From: Nitrospirota bacterium
Lineage (GTDB): Bacteria > Nitrospirota > Nitrospiria > Nitrospirales > Nitrospiraceae
Assembly: GCA_030645475.1 (NCBI GenBank)
Contig: JAUSMA010000014.1
Location: forward strand, 186,001-250,000
DNA: 64,000 nt
Direction: 5' to 3'
Shown: piece by piece, positions 18,316 to 27,992 of the stretch
How positions within the stretch are numbered: position 1 is the first letter of the stretch
Layout of the letters: each line of letters starts with the position of its first letter
Made by a program: the position numbers and the translations under genes
Notes under the pieces: generated by a model
Told to the model about the DNA's origin: nothing
The model's database searches: none
What the model saw: the letters and a program-made list of their open reading frames with translations, nothing else

Positions 18316-19086
18316 TTAGAGCAAGACCGAGGTGAGAAAATAGTCCCATACGAGGATCAGCACCGACGACAAGACCACGGCTTCCGTCGTGGCACTCCCC
18401 AATCCCTCGGCACTCTGTCTCGTGTAGAATCCTTTATAGCAACAGATCCAACTGATGATCAGCCCGAAGCTGATCGATTTGAGAATACCGCCGTAGATAT
18501 CTTTCCATTCCACAGCCGATTCGATCGAGTTCCAGTAGGCCCCTTCGCTCACGCCCAACAAATCCACTCCGACGAGGGATCCGCCATAGATACCGACCAC
18601 ATCGAAGATCGCCACGAGCAACGGCACCCCGATCACGCCCGCCACCAATTTCGGTGCGATCAGATATTGCATCGGGTTGATCGCCATCGTATCGAGCGCA
18701 TCGATCTGCTCCGTAATCCGCATGATGCCGATCTCGGCAGTCATGGCTGAACCGGCCCGCGCTGTCACCATCAACGCCGCCAGCACCGGGCCCAACTCCC
18801 GGATCATGCTCAACGCCACCGCAGAACCCAGTAACCCCTCGGAGCCGAACTTCCGCAAGCTGTAATAGCCTTGAAGCGCCAGCACCATCCCCGTAAAACC
18901 CGCCGTCAGCACGACGACAAACACGGATTTATACCCGATGAAGTGGAGCTGTTTCATAATTTGATGGAATCGAAAGGGAGGCCGCACCAGCCAGGCACAG
19001 GCCGACAGCACAAATAACAACATGCGACCCATCTCCTGTATACGGAGGATGGCCCGCACACCCAGCTGTTCAATCACATTCGTCAT
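18316..19086 (-). CDS. mlaE: lipid-transport ABC permease (MlaE)
   Basis: 256 residues with the MlaE/YrbE family helices and signature phrases GLQGYY-type (VLALQGYYSLRKFGSE), RELGPVLAALMVTARAGSA and EIGIMRITEQIDALDTMA. It forms the membrane core of the lipid transporter. It starts 3 bases after the hpnG stop, which physically joins the hopanoid genes to the Mla genes in one transcription unit. Confidence 0.95.
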   Translation of the reverse strand: MTNVIEQLGVRAILRIQEMGRMLLFVLSACAWLVRPPFRFHQIMKQLHFIGYKSVFVVVLTAGFTGMVLALQGYYSLRKFGSEGLLGSAVALSMIRELGPVLAALMVTARAGSAMTAEIGIMRITEQIDALDTMAINPMQYLIAPKLVAGVIGVPLLVAIFDVVGIYGGSLVGVDLLGVSEGAYWNSIESAVEWKDIYGGILKSISFGLIISWICCYKGFYTRQSAEGLGSATTEAVVLSSVLILVWDYFLTSVLL

Positions 19087-19089
19087 CAG

Positions 19090-19863
19090 TTACCTAGACA
19101 AGCGAGAAGATTCGATGTCTGACTTCGCATAAAGTTGAAACCATTCGGTCAATCGATCCGCTGCCACTCGGCTCTGTATTCGCAGCCGATTCAGCCCTGC
19201 GAAACCAGTGGGGTGGCGGATGAGCGCCCACATACCTTTCATCCAGCCAGTGGGCCTGAGAAAGAGGTTGAAGTCAAGAGGGAGATCTTCATCCACGAGA
19301 TCGGAAACCGTCCGCACGATGGCCATCGGTACACCCCGTTTACGAGCCACCGATGCCAACGCGGCGCTTTCCATATCGAGCCCCGTCGCGTCAGTCAAAC
19401 GACGCAGCCGGCGCTTCTCCTCGGACTGCCACACCACTGTCGATCCGGACACAATCTTGCCCACTCGCACGACCATCCCTGCATCCTGTGCCACGGCGAG
19501 AAGACCTGAGCGCACAGCCTCATCACACAACATCGAGTCATGCCCCATCGCACCCGCTCCGTCACTCGGCACGGACGACACGGCGGTTCCAACGATGAGG
19601 TCTCCTACTTGAGCCGGTATCAGCGCGCAGGCAAAACCCGTAGAAATGACCAACGACATCGGCTGCGCCTTCAACACATCGTCAGCAACCGCGCTGGCCG
19701 CAGCGGGACCGACGCCGGTTTGAATGAGCCAGTAGGTGCGCTGCCCACGCTGCCCAATCCGGCAGCGGACTCCGGCAACGGTCGTAACACGATCCGTGAC
19801 GATTGCCTGCTGAACCGCCTGGAGTTCCCAGCGAGTCGCAACAAAGATGGCGATGGGATACAT
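19090..19863 (-). CDS. hpnG: hopanoid-associated nucleoside phosphorylase (HpnG)
   Basis: 257 residues. The ATG at 19863 is chosen because GAGG lies 7 bases ahead; a TTG one codon earlier is possible. It has a nucleoside phosphorylase fold with VISTGFACAL, DMESAALASVARKRGVP and IVRTVSDLVDEDLP, where Glu in DMESAA and Asp in VSDLVDE are the substrate-contact positions. HpnG removes adenine from adenosylhopane to yield a phosphoribosyl hopane. It lies 52 bases after the squalene-hopene cyclase gene, which makes this assignment stronger than for a generic phosphorylase. Confidence 0.9.
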   Translation of the reverse strand: MYPIAIFVATRWELQAVQQAIVTDRVTTVAGVRCRIGQRGQRTYWLIQTGVGPAAASAVADDVLKAQPMSLVISTGFACALIPAQVGDLIVGTAVSSVPSDGAGAMGHDSMLCDEAVRSGLLAVAQDAGMVVRVGKIVSGSTVVWQSEEKRRLRRLTDATGLDMESAALASVARKRGVPMAIVRTVSDLVDEDLPLDFNLFLRPTGWMKGMWALIRHPTGFAGLNRLRIQSRVAADRLTEWFQLYAKSDIESSRLSR

Positions 19864-19915
19864 CAACGATCCTCAGCGAGGCAACCCCGCGACATGGCGG
19901 AGGCCAGCGGAGCGA

Positions 19916-22096
19916 TCAACGGTCGGCTCGATGGCACCCGGATGCCAAGACCTGCTCACGCACTTCATCAGCCCGCATGTGTCCGCGCGTCCGTAAGTTC
20001 CGGTACATGGCCAAGGCCCACAGCGGGAAATATTGGCAGTACCAATGATAGCGGAGATAAAACACCCGAGGGAAACCGGTGCCTGTATGGCGAACCTCTT
20101 CCCACGAGCCATCCTTCAGTTGATGGCGAAGCAGATACTGGATACCTCGAGCGACGCTAAAGGCATCGGTCATCCCGGCCGACATCAGGCCCATGATGGC
20201 CCAAGCCGTTTGAGACGGGGTGCTGTCTCCCTTCCCGCTCCACGCAGGATCGTCGCCGTACGAATGACAGGACTCGCCCCAGCCGCCATCGGGATTCTGT
20301 TTCGACTCAAGCCAAGCGACCGCACGCTGAATATAGGGCTCCGAAAGATCCACCCCGATCGCCCGCAGCCCTGCCAGAACGGACCAGGTACCATAGATGT
20401 AATTGACGCCCCACCGGCCATACCAACTACCATCGGCTTCCTGCTCTCGCCTCAGAAACCGGAGAGCCGGCCCCACAGCGGGGTGTGTCTGATCGTAGCC
20501 CAGCGCTGCAAGCATCTCGAGGCAACGTCCAGTCAGGTCTGACGTACTCGGATCGAGCAAGGCATGGTGATCGGCAAAGGGGATATAGTTGAACACGATA
20601 CGATTATTATCCTTGTCGTACGCGCCCCAGCCGCCATCGGACCCTTGCATGGCGAGCACCCAGTTCGTTCCCCGTTGAATAGACTCTTGCAGTTCAGACG
20701 TCTGAGCCATTCGAACTTTCGACAACGCCATCAACACAACGGCCGAGTCATCCACATCGGGATAGAGCTCGTTCTCAAACTGGAAGTACCAACCTCCCGG
20801 TTCTGCGTTGGGGGCCGAGAACTTCCAATCTCCAACCGTTTTCGTCTGGCGGGAAGCCAAGTATGCAGCCGCTTTCTGGAGCGAGGGATGGTCCTGCGGC
20901 ATGCCAGTTTCAATAAAAGCATTCATGAGTAATGCCGTGTCCCAGATGGGAGAGTGGCACGGCTGGAGATGTAGGGCTTCGACGCGCTGATCGCCGATCG
21001 ACACGATGCTATAGACTTCCAGCGATTCAATTTCCTGGAATGCCTTCCGGACCAAAGGATCGTCGACCTGATACCCGAGGCAGCGAAGCGCCACGATCGA
21101 GTTCGCCATGGCCGGATAGATTGCCCCTAACCCGCCACTGCCCTTGATGTGGTCCAACATCCAGGTGGCCGCCCTATGCAAGGCCTTCTCGCGCAACCAA
21201 CTCAGCGGCATCCGGTCGTAGAGTTTGAGCACCCCGTCCAATTGGACGAAGAAATTATGCGGGGTGAACCACCGTTGATCCTTATTGAACGGTGGCACGT
21301 CGCGATAGCGAATCTCCGCCCTGGGGAAGACATAGAGTTCGTCGATCCCCTGCTCTTTGGGAATACGGCAGACGGGCTGATTCGCAAACACCACCAACAG
21401 GGGAATCAGGACGGCACGCGACCAATAGGAAATCGCATAGATGCTGAAGTAGAACCGCTTCGGCAGGAGCATGATCTCCGGCGGCATACTCGGAAGGCCT
21501 TCCCAATCGTACTGTTCGAACAAGGCCAGGGTGATTTTCGTGAAGACATTCGCACAGACCACGCCGCCTTTGGCATGAATACAGTCGCGGGCGCGGAGCA
21601 TGTACGGCTCCTCGGCTGAAATACCGCTCAACTTCAAGGCGAAATAGGCTTTGACCGAGGCGCTGATCTCCGAAGGGCCACCGTAGAAAATCGGCCAGCC
21701 ACCATCGGGCAATTGCATGGCGCGGAGGTAACGCACCGCCTTGCGTTCGCGCTCCGGATCGACCCGATCGAGAAACCGCCGCAACATGATGTACTCAGAG
21801 GTCAAGGTCGTATCGGCTTCAAGCTCCGCAACCCAATAGCCTTCGGATGCATCTTGTTTGGACAAGAACCAGGCTTGACTCCGCCGAACCGCGTCGTCGA
21901 GCGCATCCACCGGACTCACGGAATGGCTGGGTGGGCGGCGCATCGCAGGATCGACTGGGGTTGAAATCATGGGTTTGTCCGACACCAGACGCAGCGGTAG
22001 AGCCTTGGACAACTCAGTCGCCATCCCCAACTTCTCCGGCACGGAGACGAAGAGACTATCCGATAGACGATCCAGAAACGCTCGAATCAGATTCAT
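19916..22096 (-). CDS. shc: squalene-hopene cyclase
   Basis: 726 residues. The catalytic DVDD acid motif is at 447-450 and several QW repeats are present (QLPDGGW near 129, QGSDGGWGA, QNPDGGWGES, QLKDGSWEE). The N-terminal 60 residues are poorly conserved, and a later start such as Met25 is possible because no ribosome site precedes 22096. It cyclises squalene to diploptene and diplopterol at the inner membrane, giving hopanoids. A good promoter lies about 110 bases upstream (22208-22236), so it is probably the first gene of shc-hpnG-mlaEFDC. Confidence 0.95.
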   Translation of the reverse strand: MNLIRAFLDRLSDSLFVSVPEKLGMATELSKALPLRLVSDKPMISTPVDPAMRRPPSHSVSPVDALDDAVRRSQAWFLSKQDASEGYWVAELEADTTLTSEYIMLRRFLDRVDPERERKAVRYLRAMQLPDGGWPIFYGGPSEISASVKAYFALKLSGISAEEPYMLRARDCIHAKGGVVCANVFTKITLALFEQYDWEGLPSMPPEIMLLPKRFYFSIYAISYWSRAVLIPLLVVFANQPVCRIPKEQGIDELYVFPRAEIRYRDVPPFNKDQRWFTPHNFFVQLDGVLKLYDRMPLSWLREKALHRAATWMLDHIKGSGGLGAIYPAMANSIVALRCLGYQVDDPLVRKAFQEIESLEVYSIVSIGDQRVEALHLQPCHSPIWDTALLMNAFIETGMPQDHPSLQKAAAYLASRQTKTVGDWKFSAPNAEPGGWYFQFENELYPDVDDSAVVLMALSKVRMAQTSELQESIQRGTNWVLAMQGSDGGWGAYDKDNNRIVFNYIPFADHHALLDPSTSDLTGRCLEMLAALGYDQTHPAVGPALRFLRREQEADGSWYGRWGVNYIYGTWSVLAGLRAIGVDLSEPYIQRAVAWLESKQNPDGGWGESCHSYGDDPAWSGKGDSTPSQTAWAIMGLMSAGMTDAFSVARGIQYLLRHQLKDGSWEEVRHTGTGFPRVFYLRYHWYCQYFPLWALAMYRNLRTRGHMRADEVREQVLASGCHRADR

Positions 22097-22207
22097 TATA
22101 TTGTTCTGTGGAAAGCTGCTGGTGGATGGGACAATACGAATGACTCGCGTCGTCCCCGTATGAGCTCGAACTACGAGCCGTATGCCCGTAGTACTACCCG
22201 TTGTGGG

Positions 22208-22236
22208 TATATAACAGACACCCTACCCCGAGTCAA
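22208..22236 (-). promoter_or_regulatory. sigma70-type promoter upstream of shc
   Basis: On the minus strand, TTGACT and TATATA are 17 bases apart. The predicted transcript starts near 22200, leaving a leader of about 105 bases that contains a small GCTCG/CGAGC hairpin. Confidence 0.65.
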
Positions 22237-22292
22237 GAAACAGAGAGGCGGAAGTCCTCTGAAGTACGCATGTTTTAGCTACTTTGTTCTGC

Positions 22293-25200
22293 TTAGACCG
22301 GTTGCAAGTTCCCCAGTCTCACCGACACGATTTTTGAAATACCCGGTTCTTCCATCGTGACCCCGAACAAGGAGTCTGCAATGGCCATCGTCCGCTTGTT
22401 GTGCGTGATGACCATGAACTGTGCACTCGCGGAGAGTTCCCGCAAGACGCTGGTAAAGCGCCCAATGTTCTCTTCGTCCAGCGGAGCATCGATTTCGTCG
22501 AGGATACAGAACGGCGTCGGCCTGATCAGAAAACTCGCGAAGAGCAGGGCCATCGCCGTTAAGGTCTTCTCACCACCCGAGAGCATGGTCATACTCTTCA
22601 GGCGTTTCCCCGGCGGTTGCACCACGATGTCGACGCCGGGATCCTGTTGCCCACGGTTCTCTGTCGTCTCATCCGCCGGGACCTCGACCAATTGCAGCTC
22701 GGCCCGGCCCCCAGGAAAGAACTTCACGAACACTTCGCTGAATTTCTGCTGGAGCTCGGCAAAGGTGCTGGCAAACATATCCTTCGTGGTGAGGTTGATC
22801 CGCTGAATGATTTCCTTGAGCGAGCCGATTGAGGTGGAGAGATCTTGTTCCTGCGTCGTGAGAAATTGATACCGCTGATCCAATTCTTGATGCTCCTGAA
22901 TCGCGGCCAAATTAATCGGCCCCAGGCGATCGAGTTTCTCGCGAAGTTTCTGCAGTTGCTCCCTCATCGCCATCTCATTCACGGCTGAACGGCCTTCCGG
23001 AATCGGCGCCTCGCCAAGCGACAGTTGTTCGGCCGTTATCTCCCCAACCGGCGCATCAAGCAGCGTCGCGAGATCGACCTGGTACGTACCAGCGAGCGTA
23101 GACTCGACCGTCCCCAATTGCATCCGGACTTCTGCTTTCTTGACCTCCACCGCCAAGCGGGACTCACGAAGAGACGACACCGCACGACGAACTTCCTCTA
23201 ACCCGGCATCGAGCTGCTGGGCCGCCGCCATATCCTCCGCCTGAGATTCTTGCAATTCGACCAACTGGGCCTTCACCTGGGCGGCCGATTCGCCGAACTC
23301 ACGACAACGCGTTTCTTGATGTTCCCGTTCAGCTCGGCTCTGCTCGATCGAGACCGTCAGCCCTTCGACATGGCGCGTCACGATCTCGATCCGTGCGATC
23401 GCGTCCTGTTGCTCCTGCTCAATCCGGAGGAGGTCGCGCCGATGGTGCTCGCGAGTCGTCCTGAGATCCTGCGCGACCAACTGCGCCTCGGTGAATCGCT
23501 CCTGAAGCCCCTGCTTGTCCTGATCGATCTGTCCCACCCGTTCACGCACACGAGTGAGCTCGCCTTCCTGGCCGGCCTTCTCTGCCATCCACTGCGCGAG
23601 CTGTGCTTCGGAGGAACGCGTGTCATGCATGAGCCGCTCCACCTCCGCCGAGCCTCGCTGTGCATCACTCATCAACGTATCGATTCGCTGGGAGAGATTG
23701 CCCAGCACGTGCTGAAGCCCTGCTTCATCTTTTTGCAAGGAGAGCCCGCGCATTTCTGCGTCGCGAAGCGACTCGACGAGTTGCCGGCCCTGTTCGCGCA
23801 ACTCCTGCCCCTGCGCCAGCAATCGCTCCCGCCGCTGCTTGCCCTCGTCGACAGATCCCGTCAGCGACAGACGCTGCGCATCCAGCTGCAAGACCTCTCG
23901 TCGCCGTTGCAACACACCTCCCGTCGCACTGACCTGTCCACCGGTAATCGTCCCGGCCGCATCTAGGATTTCTCCTGCACGGGTGACGAGAACCGGTCCA
24001 TCGGGAGCCCCGATGGATAACTGAGACCACAATGCTGTCGCATCCTGGAGCGTTTCGATAAATACGATCCGGTCGAAGAGATAGTTGCGAGCCGCTTCAC
24101 GTTCGCCCTGAACAGGGATTAAATCGACTGCACGGCCCACCACACCAGACTGACCCTGCACAGCAGCCCACCATTGTTGAGCCCCTGCATCCCGAGCTGT
24201 CCATCGAGGATGCTGGGGAATAAATGTGCCCCGCCCGAGATCTTTCCCCTTGAGAAATTCAATCGCGTCACAAGCGGCGACGGGACTATCGACGAACCAG
24301 CCCCTGACCCGCTCGCCTAAAATCGCTTCCACAGCCCGATCCCATCCTGCAGGCACAGCCAACCACTCGGCAATGGCATCGCGGACTCCGCTGCAAGCTT
24401 TGAGCGCCGTCGATTCTTCATCGCCGCGCCGCCCATAGCCCATATCTTCCTGCAGCACACCTTCCAACGCCCGGAGATGAGAGTCCACCGCCGCCAACTC
24501 TTCCGACTGGCGAAGGACCAACTGATCGACCTCGACCAATTCGGCCGCGACGCGCTCATTTTCCTCTTCGACGCCCTGCTTCTGCCTACGCAGATCGGCC
24601 ACCAACTGCTCTGCCTCCTGGCAGGCCTGCTTGAGCGCCTCACGCTTGTCCGTTGTCGTGACATGCTGCAGCTGAAAGTCTTCCCGCTCGCGGGCCAGAC
24701 GGACCTCACGGTCCGTCGCCTCTTGAATGCGAGCAGCCAATTGAACCAGTGTCTGCTCGGTATTGGCGACCAATACCGCCAGGTTCAGGACGTCCCGGCG
24801 CCCTCGCTCTTCCTCTGCCAGGGCCGCAGTACGCTGATGAACCAGCTCTTTCATCTCCTGCTCAAGTGCCGCGAAAGCCTGCTCACGCTCCGCACATTCA
24901 CGTTCGAGCGCGACCAGCATACCCTCCAGAGCCGCAATTTCCGCCGTCCCCTGCGTTTGCTCCTGGGTGAGGCGCTCAAGCTCCTGCCCGCCCTGGCTCT
25001 GCTGCTGCACATAGAGCTCACCGCGATTACGCTCGACTTCTGCGGCCGTCAAGGCCTGCGCCTGTTGCTGTTCAACTTTCGACAGTTCCTCGCGCCGCTG
25101 CCCGATCGCCTCGCTCGCCGTGGCCATCGCGAATTTGATCTGCTCAAGCTCTGCGCTCAAACGTGCCAAACCGGCAACCTGTTCGGACTCGCGATCCCCC

Positions 25201-25979
25201 AGCTGTTGCAGTTCCTCCTCGACTTCCGCGATCGTCGTTCGAAGCACGCGATACTCATTCGTGAGCAGCTGAATCTCCAGCGATTTGGCCTCCTGATGCA
25301 ATGTCTGATAGGACCGTGCCTGCCGGGCTTGACGCTCAAGCGAATTCAACTGCTTCTTCACTTCGGCAATAATGTCCCGCACGCGCAAGAGATTCTGCTG
25401 TGTCGCATCCAACTTGCGTAACGCTTCGGCCTTCTGCTTTTTATAACGAACGATCCCGGCGGTTTCCTCGATCAACTCGCGCCGGTCTTGCGGTGAGGCG
25501 TTGAGAATCTGATCGATCTGCCCCTGGGCGATCACCGTGTGCCCTTTGGTCCCGGCCCTGGTATCAAGCAGAATGCTCCGGACATCCTTCAACCGGCAGA
25601 CGGTTTTATTGATGAGGTATTCACTGTCGCCATTGCGGTACAGGCGGCGCGTGATCATGAGTTCCTGATATTCAGACAGCTGGCTGGAAAGCCCGGACAA
25701 GGGATCCACATTGATCCGATCCAGGCCACTGATCACGAGGGATACTTCGGCCAGGCCAAGAGGCTTGCGCATCTCGGTCCCGTTAAAAATCACATCTTCC
25801 ATCTTCTCGCTGCGCAGAGCCTTGGTGCTCTGTTCCCCGAGTACCCAGAGAATCGCATCGACGACATTACTCTTTCCGCTTCCGTTGGGCCCCACAATAG
25901 CCGTGACGCCATCGGGAAATTCGATCCGGGCCTCCGCGAACGACTTAAACCCCGCCATTTCAAGGGATTTCAAATACAT
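22293..25979 (-). CDS. smc: chromosome segregation protein SMC
   Basis: 1228 residues from the ATG at 25979 (AAGGAG 6 bases ahead; the open frame continues upstream to 26075 without merit). The N-terminal head has Walker A GPNGSGKSNVVDAI. Two long coiled coils (about 165-500 and 680-1020) flank a hinge near 510-640 with Gly-rich GEILDAAGTITGG. The C-terminal head has the signature LSGGEKTLTAMAL and Walker B FCILDEIDAPLD. It is a full-length SMC that compacts and separates chromosomes. The kleisin partners ScpA/ScpB are not in this window. Confidence 0.96.
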   Translation of the reverse strand: MYLKSLEMAGFKSFAEARIEFPDGVTAIVGPNGSGKSNVVDAILWVLGEQSTKALRSEKMEDVIFNGTEMRKPLGLAEVSLVISGLDRINVDPLSGLSSQLSEYQELMITRRLYRNGDSEYLINKTVCRLKDVRSILLDTRAGTKGHTVIAQGQIDQILNASPQDRRELIEETAGIVRYKKQKAEALRKLDATQQNLLRVRDIIAEVKKQLNSLERQARQARSYQTLHQEAKSLEIQLLTNEYRVLRTTIAEVEEELQQLGDRESEQVAGLARLSAELEQIKFAMATASEAIGQRREELSKVEQQQAQALTAAEVERNRGELYVQQQSQGGQELERLTQEQTQGTAEIAALEGMLVALERECAEREQAFAALEQEMKELVHQRTAALAEEERGRRDVLNLAVLVANTEQTLVQLAARIQEATDREVRLAREREDFQLQHVTTTDKREALKQACQEAEQLVADLRRQKQGVEEENERVAAELVEVDQLVLRQSEELAAVDSHLRALEGVLQEDMGYGRRGDEESTALKACSGVRDAIAEWLAVPAGWDRAVEAILGERVRGWFVDSPVAACDAIEFLKGKDLGRGTFIPQHPRWTARDAGAQQWWAAVQGQSGVVGRAVDLIPVQGEREAARNYLFDRIVFIETLQDATALWSQLSIGAPDGPVLVTRAGEILDAAGTITGGQVSATGGVLQRRREVLQLDAQRLSLTGSVDEGKQRRERLLAQGQELREQGRQLVESLRDAEMRGLSLQKDEAGLQHVLGNLSQRIDTLMSDAQRGSAEVERLMHDTRSSEAQLAQWMAEKAGQEGELTRVRERVGQIDQDKQGLQERFTEAQLVAQDLRTTREHHRRDLLRIEQEQQDAIARIEIVTRHVEGLTVSIEQSRAEREHQETRCREFGESAAQVKAQLVELQESQAEDMAAAQQLDAGLEEVRRAVSSLRESRLAVEVKKAEVRMQLGTVESTLAGTYQVDLATLLDAPVGEITAEQLSLGEAPIPEGRSAVNEMAMREQLQKLREKLDRLGPINLAAIQEHQELDQRYQFLTTQEQDLSTSIGSLKEIIQRINLTTKDMFASTFAELQQKFSEVFVKFFPGGRAELQLVEVPADETTENRGQQDPGVDIVVQPPGKRLKSMTMLSGGEKTLTAMALLFASFLIRPTPFCILDEIDAPLDEENIGRFTSVLRELSASAQFMVITHNKRTMAIADSLFGVTMEEPGISKIVSVRLGNLQPV

Positions 25980-26153
25980 CGGCGACTCCTTCGGTAGCGT
26001 GTATCGAAAAAACTCACAGGGAAAGAATGCCCGGCTTTGTAACACAGGCCACCGGAAAAAATCAAAGAAAAACACTGCCGGTGGTAGGACTGGAGAGAGG
26101 GACCTACAATGCTTAGGGAGTGGGCCAAGGGGACTGCGGAACGATTACCCCGC

Positions 26154-27107
26154 CTACGCCTCGACAGATCGGTTGGAAGACTCGATGGTAATCAGTTCCT
26201 TAGGGAGGAGAAACTCAACGTCCTCTTCGATCACCGTCAGGTCTTCGACCTCGGCAGGCCCAAAAGTCTTGAGGTAGGTCACGACCTCTTCAACCAGGAC
26301 CTCCGGAGCCGAGGCGCCAGCCGTAATCCCGATCGCTTTCACATTGGCGAGCCATTCAGGGTTGATGTCGGAGGCGGCATCGATCAAGTAGGACGCAATC
26401 CCGCACCGCTCCCCCAGCTCTCGCAACCGGTTGGAGTTCGAACTATTGGGAGAACCGATGACCAGGATGACATCCACCAGCAAGGACAGCTCCTTCACCG
26501 CATTCTGCCGATTCTGTGTCGCGTAACAGATATCTTCTTGGTGAGGTCCCTTGATATGCGGAAACCGTTCATGGAGCGCCCCGACGATATCCCGGCATTC
26601 ATCGACACTCAACGTCGTTTGTGTCACGTACGAAAGGTCATGCGTTTGATCGACCTGCAGATTCTTGACATCTTCTACCGAAGAGACCAGATGGAACTTG
26701 TCCGGAATCTGCCCGAGCGTCCCGATCACTTCTGGGTGGCCGGCATGGCCGATCAGAATGAGATCGTACCCCTGCGTATAGTCGCGATTGACCTCGTTAT
26801 GCACTTTGATGACCAACGGACAGGTGGCATCGATCACATGCAGTCCCCGCCGATTCGCTTCGTCCCAGACCGACTTGGCAACACCGTGGGCACTAAAAAT
26901 CACCACCGAACCTTCCGGCACTTCCCCCAATTCCTCCACAAACACGGCGCCCTTGTCGCGAAGCGAGTTCACGACATGCCGACTATGGACGATTTCGTGC
27001 CGCACGTAGATCGGTGCCCCATACTTCTTGAGCGAGAGATCGACGATATCGATCGCCCGGTCGACTCCGGCGCAAAACCCGCGTGGATTCGTGAGATAGA
27101 TCTTCAT
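26154..27107 (-). CDS. ispH: 4-hydroxy-3-methylbut-2-enyl diphosphate reductase (IspH/LytB)
   Basis: 317 residues from the ATG at 27107 ([14 protein letters not shown]); upstream residues to 27143 are not conserved. The [4Fe-4S] ligands Cys12, Cys96 and Cys194 are present, as are His37/His41/His74-type substrate residues and the TQTTLS and [11 protein letters not shown] blocks. It makes IPP and DMAPP from HMBPP, the last MEP step. Together with dxs and ispG, three MEP enzymes lie within 15 kb, though ispH is a separate unit next to smc. Confidence 0.96.
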   Translation of the reverse strand: MKIYLTNPRGFCAGVDRAIDIVDLSLKKYGAPIYVRHEIVHSRHVVNSLRDKGAVFVEELGEVPEGSVVIFSAHGVAKSVWDEANRRGLHVIDATCPLVIKVHNEVNRDYTQGYDLILIGHAGHPEVIGTLGQIPDKFHLVSSVEDVKNLQVDQTHDLSYVTQTTLSVDECRDIVGALHERFPHIKGPHQEDICYATQNRQNAVKELSLLVDVILVIGSPNSSNSNRLRELGERCGIASYLIDAASDINPEWLANVKAIGITAGASAPEVLVEEVVTYLKTFGPAEVEDLTVIEEDVEFLLPKELITIESSNRSVEA

Positions 27108-27239
27108 GACGGCGACCTTTCCTTCATACGTACATGACCACATTCGTGCCCATATACTTGCAGACGACTGCCGCCCACCTTACGTCAGCACAGCGGGTTC
27201 CGTCAACCCAATGGGCCCGATCCCTCTTCTCCTCCCGTC

Positions 27240-27268
27240 TTGACAGGATGCCTTCTCCCCCGTAGGCT
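27240..27268 (+). promoter_or_regulatory. candidate promoter of the PhoB-like regulator
   Basis: A perfect TTGACA lies 17 bases from TAGGCT. Transcription would start about 7 bases before the ATG at 27282, leaving almost no leader. This fits the absence of a ribosome site ahead of that start. Confidence 0.45.
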
Positions 27269-27281
27269 CACGCGACTCACT

Positions 27282-27992
27282 ATGTCCAACCCGGCCAGCA
27301 AAAAAATCCTCATCGTTGAAGATGAGCACGACATTCTCCAACTGGTCAAACTCTATTTGGAGAAAGAAGGCTTTCGAACGGTTGCAGCCAAAACCGGCAC
27401 GGAAGGTCTTCAGTACGCGAAACAAGAGAAGCCCGACCTAGTCGTCCTCGACTTGATGCTGCCTGAAATCGACGGCCTCGAGGTCTGCAAACGGCTGCGG
27501 TCGGCTCCGGAAACCGCCATGCTCCCCATCATCATGTTGACCGCCAAAGCCGAAGAATCGGATACCGTCGTCGGGCTGGAACTAGGGGCCGACGACTACG
27601 TGACCAAACCCTTCAGCCCGAAGACACTCGTCGCCCGTATTAAAGCTCTCCTTCGCCGGCTCGACCGTAAACCGGACGAGAGCCCGGCCAGATACCAGTA
27701 CGGCGATCTGGTGATGGACCTCGCGCGACACGAAGTCACCGTGAACAAGACAGAAGTCCCGCTCACGGCAAAAGAATTCGGCCTACTCGAACATCTTCTG
27801 CGCAATCCCGGCAGAGTCCTGACCCGAGACATCCTGCTCAACACCGTCTGGGGCTACGATTACTACGGCACGACGAGGACCGTCGACGTCCATATCCGAA
27901 GACTCAAGCAGAAGCTTCCCTCGCTCAACGAGGCGATTGTTTCGGTTAAATCCCTGGGTTATAAGCTCAAAGAGTTGGATGGTTCGGCATGA
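27282..27992 (+). CDS. OmpR/PhoB-family response regulator
   Basis: 236 residues. The receiver domain has acidic pair EDE at 13-15, phospho-acceptor Asp57 (VVLDLMLPE) and Lys in VTKPFSP. The C-terminal winged helix ends in TVDVHIRRLKQKLP and IVSVKSLGYKLKE. The start at 27282 is preferred over a TTG at 27240, which lies inside a promoter-like TTGACA. It overlaps the kinase gene by 4 bases (ATGA). Adjacent Pit and DUF47 genes point to phosphate sensing, so this is likely PhoB, but no clear Pho box was found. Confidence 0.92.
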   Translation: MSNPASKKILIVEDEHDILQLVKLYLEKEGFRTVAAKTGTEGLQYAKQEKPDLVVLDLMLPEIDGLEVCKRLRSAPETAMLPIIMLTAKAEESDTVVGLELGADDYVTKPFSPKTLVARIKALLRRLDRKPDESPARYQYGDLVMDLARHEVTVNKTEVPLTAKEFGLLEHLLRNPGRVLTRDILLNTVWGYDYYGTTRTVDVHIRRLKQKLPSLNEAIVSVKSLGYKLKELDGSA

